In this document: in pieces, positions 6,078 through 6,722 of the stretch
How positions within the stretch are numbered: the first letter of the stretch is position 1
Layout: each line of letters starts with the position of its first letter
DNA from: Synechococcales cyanobacterium PMM_0036
GTDB lineage: Bacteria > Cyanobacteriota > Cyanobacteriia > Elainellales > Elainellaceae
Length of the DNA: 6,722 bases
Direction: 5' to 3'
Assembly (NCBI GenBank): GCA_949127645.1
Contig: CASBQM010000628.1
Span: 1 to 6,722, forward strand
The notes under the pieces: generated by a model
The model's input: only the letters and a program-made list of their open reading frames with translations
Told to the model about the DNA's origin: nothing
The model's database searches: none
Position numbers and translations under genes: made by a program

Positions 6078-6353
6078 TTGCTCAAGCAGGCTGCGATGAA
6101 TCGTTATCTTCAGATGGCTGAATTGAGACAAGAAGTGAATGAGATAATTCGCCAGAGAGCTGAGCAATTGCAGCATAATGGAGTCAAGGCAGTTGATGCA
6201 TTGCATCTTGCTTGCGCTGAGACGGTTGGCAGCAGCTATTTTGTTACCTGCGATAAGCGTTTAATTAATCGATGTTCGGCATTGACGATGAAAGTGTTGA
6301 ATCCAGTCGATTTCGTGTTGGAGGCAAATGAGGATGATCCAGATCAAAAGTGA
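6078..6353 (+). pseudogene. Truncated PIN-domain (VapC-like) toxin remnant, C-terminal part
   Basis: PIN-domain ribonucleases of toxin-antitoxin pairs cut RNA with three or four acidic residues. This 91-codon frame keeps the C-terminal half. VDALHLACAE (39-48, with D40) and YFVTCDKRL (54-62, with D59) are the two conserved acidic motifs, and MKVLNPVDFV (71-80) is the usual final strand. The N-terminal strand with the first catalytic Asp (YLD-type motif) and roughly 60 residues are missing. The frame stays open back to 6033, through the tRNA fragment. PIN-like similarity seems to begin at about NPSLLKQ (6069), so the deletion junction lies close to 6065. The start given is a TTG; ATGs at 6096 and 6114 are alternatives. 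It overlaps the next gene, as in toxin-antitoxin operons. It is probably inactive as a nuclease. Confidence 0.72.
6320..6324 (+). promoter_or_regulatory. Ribosome binding site GGAGG deciding the antitoxin-like start
   Basis: GGAGG inside the end of the PIN remnant lies 9 bases before the ATG at 6334 but only 3 bases before the ATG at 6328. The spacing favours 6334 as the start of the downstream gene. Confidence 0.5.
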
Positions 6354-6549
6354 GCAACAAGTTTTACAAGAAGGCTTGGAGGTTCTGTTATCTAACATGG
6401 AACCATCTAAAGTGGCGCGCTTCTGGGCAGCTTGCAATATGGGTAGCGGGGATTACCTTAAGCTCAAAGATGAGCTTTTTGCTGAAGAATCGGTTGCAAG
6501 TTTGTACTCCAAAATTTCAGAGTTTCAAAAATTAAAGCGCGAAGCGTAA
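6334..6549 (+). CDS. Small antitoxin-like conserved protein next to PIN remnant
   Basis: This is a 71-residue acidic/basic, probably helical cytoplasmic protein with no membrane segment or signal peptide. Its order is SEQQVLQEGLEVLL (6-19), MEPSKVARFWAA (22-33), GDYLKLKDELFAEESVASLYSK (39-60, key residues GDY, FAEE and SLY) and a Lys-rich end. I recall very similar small cyanobacterial proteins beside PIN-domain genes, so a role as the cognate antitoxin is likely. I do not recognise a classic DNA-binding fold such as AbrB or RHH. The upstream PIN remnant ends at 6353, so the two frames overlap by 20 bp, consistent with a coupled operon. An alternative ATG at 6328 adds two residues but has poor spacing to GGAGG. 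The gene looks intact although its toxin partner is broken. The reality of the gene is fairly sure; the function is inferred. Confidence 0.7.
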   Translation: MIQIKSEQQVLQEGLEVLLSNMEPSKVARFWAACNMGSGDYLKLKDELFAEESVASLYSKISEFQKLKREA

Positions 6550-6550
6550 T

Positions 6551-6721
6551 ATGGCTTCAGAAAACGATCGCTCCTCACGAAAAGAGTCAGGTACGATCGC
6601 CTCTCCCATTCACATCAGACCGATCGCTCCACGTCACCAAAGTTTCAAGAAGCGATCGCTCTCAGAGAAAAAGCTAGGGGCGATCGCTCCGCCCATTCAC
6701 GTAAGCCCGATCGCTCCATAA
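6551..6721 (+). CDS. Putative 56-residue small protein with two Pro/Ile/Ala/His repeats
   Basis: An ATG one base after the stop of the antitoxin-like gene opens a 56-codon frame ending in TAA at 6719-6721. Residues 16-27 (IASPIHIRPIAP) and 45-56 (IAPPIHVSPIAP) are a repeated 12-residue motif, 9 of 12 identical, separated by a basic, Ser/Lys-rich linker (28-42). The protein ends exactly at the end of the second copy. There is no signal peptide, membrane segment or cysteine. I recognise no family. The tight spacing would allow translation by reinitiation from the upstream gene, but no separate Shine-Dalgarno sequence is present. The frame is built largely from HIP1-type CGATCGC sequences, read as AIA, PIA or DR, so it may be a chance open frame in repeat DNA. 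Confidence 0.35.
   Translation: MASENDRSSRKESGTIASPIHIRPIAPRHQSFKKRSLSEKKLGAIAPPIHVSPIAP
6565..6713. repeat. Six CGATCG (HIP1-core) sites at 27-32 bp spacing, with a 39-bp direct repeat
   Basis: CGATCG cores start at 6565, 6594, 6621, 6653, 6681 and 6708, giving steps of 29, 27, 32, 28 and 27. Five of the six are followed by CT and one by CC. In addition, 6593-6631 and 6680-6718 form a direct repeat with about 7 mismatches in 39 positions, both copies containing CCCATTCAC and CGATCGCTCCA. The density is well above the HIP1 frequency elsewhere in the window. The array may continue beyond the right edge. Confidence 0.7.
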
Positions 6722-6722
6722 C

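Noticed and set aside
6031..6110. Functional tRNA or intron-interrupted tRNA
   Set aside because: No anticodon-stem partner, T-arm or 3' acceptor strand was found downstream within the window, and PIN coding sequence follows immediately rather than a group I intron.
6003..6206. 67-codon minus-strand frame across the tRNA remnant
   Set aside because: It runs antisense to the tRNA fragment and PIN remnant and shows no family features; its hydrophobic look comes from reverse-complement codons.
6565..6713. CRISPR array at the right end
   Set aside because: The shared units are only 7-11 bp around CGATCGC, the intervals are too short for spacers, two intervals are copies of each other, and no cas genes are present.

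Overview
The window looks like chromosomal DNA from a cyanobacterium, most likely a filamentous Leptolyngbya/Oscillatoria-type strain, although the genus cannot be fixed from this sequence alone. The HIP1-type octamer GCGATCGC and its CGATCG core occur very often, both inside genes and between them. Several genes are also typical of cyanobacteria: an LL-diaminopimelate aminotransferase (dapL), a membrane glucosyltransferase matching the cyanobacterial monoglucosyldiacylglycerol synthase (mgdA), and a stand-alone uroporphyrinogen-III methyltransferase (cobA).

Bases 1-565 (minus strand) hold the first 188 residues of an M3-family oligopeptidase A (prlC/opdA), which runs off the left edge. Bases 566-1064 are intergenic. 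They contain possible promoters for the divergent prlC and cobA genes and a 154-bp element with perfect 13-bp terminal inverted repeats (757-910), which looks like a MITE or a cyanobacterial intergenic repeat. cobA (1065-1829, plus) makes precorrin-2 for siroheme and B12. It converges on a two-gene minus-strand unit, a radical SAM protein (4300-3245) followed by mgdA (3345-1852). The two reading frames overlap by 101 bp.

The divergent region 4301-4462 carries exactly four tandem 15-bp repeats just ahead of dapL (4463-5701, plus), the aminotransferase step of lysine/meso-diaminopimelate synthesis. The dapL stop codon lies inside a second, unrelated tandem repeat (16-bp unit, about 4.5 copies), followed by a good intrinsic terminator at 5783-5808.

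The right end (about 5990-6722) looks like a small accessory or scar region. An 11-bp hairpin precedes what appears to be the 5' half of a tRNA gene (tentatively tRNA-Ala). This is cut off in the anticodon loop and abuts the C-terminal part of a PIN-domain (VapC-like) toxin that has lost its N-terminal part. Next comes an apparently intact 71-residue antitoxin-like small protein. One base after its stop begins a 56-codon ORF, too short for many gene callers, which encodes two copies of a 12-residue Pro/Ile/Ala/His motif and contains six CGATCG cores spaced 27-32 bp apart. The housekeeping genes are unsurprising. The tRNA/PIN junction, the repeat-built small ORF and the radical SAM-mgdA coupling deserve the closest look.
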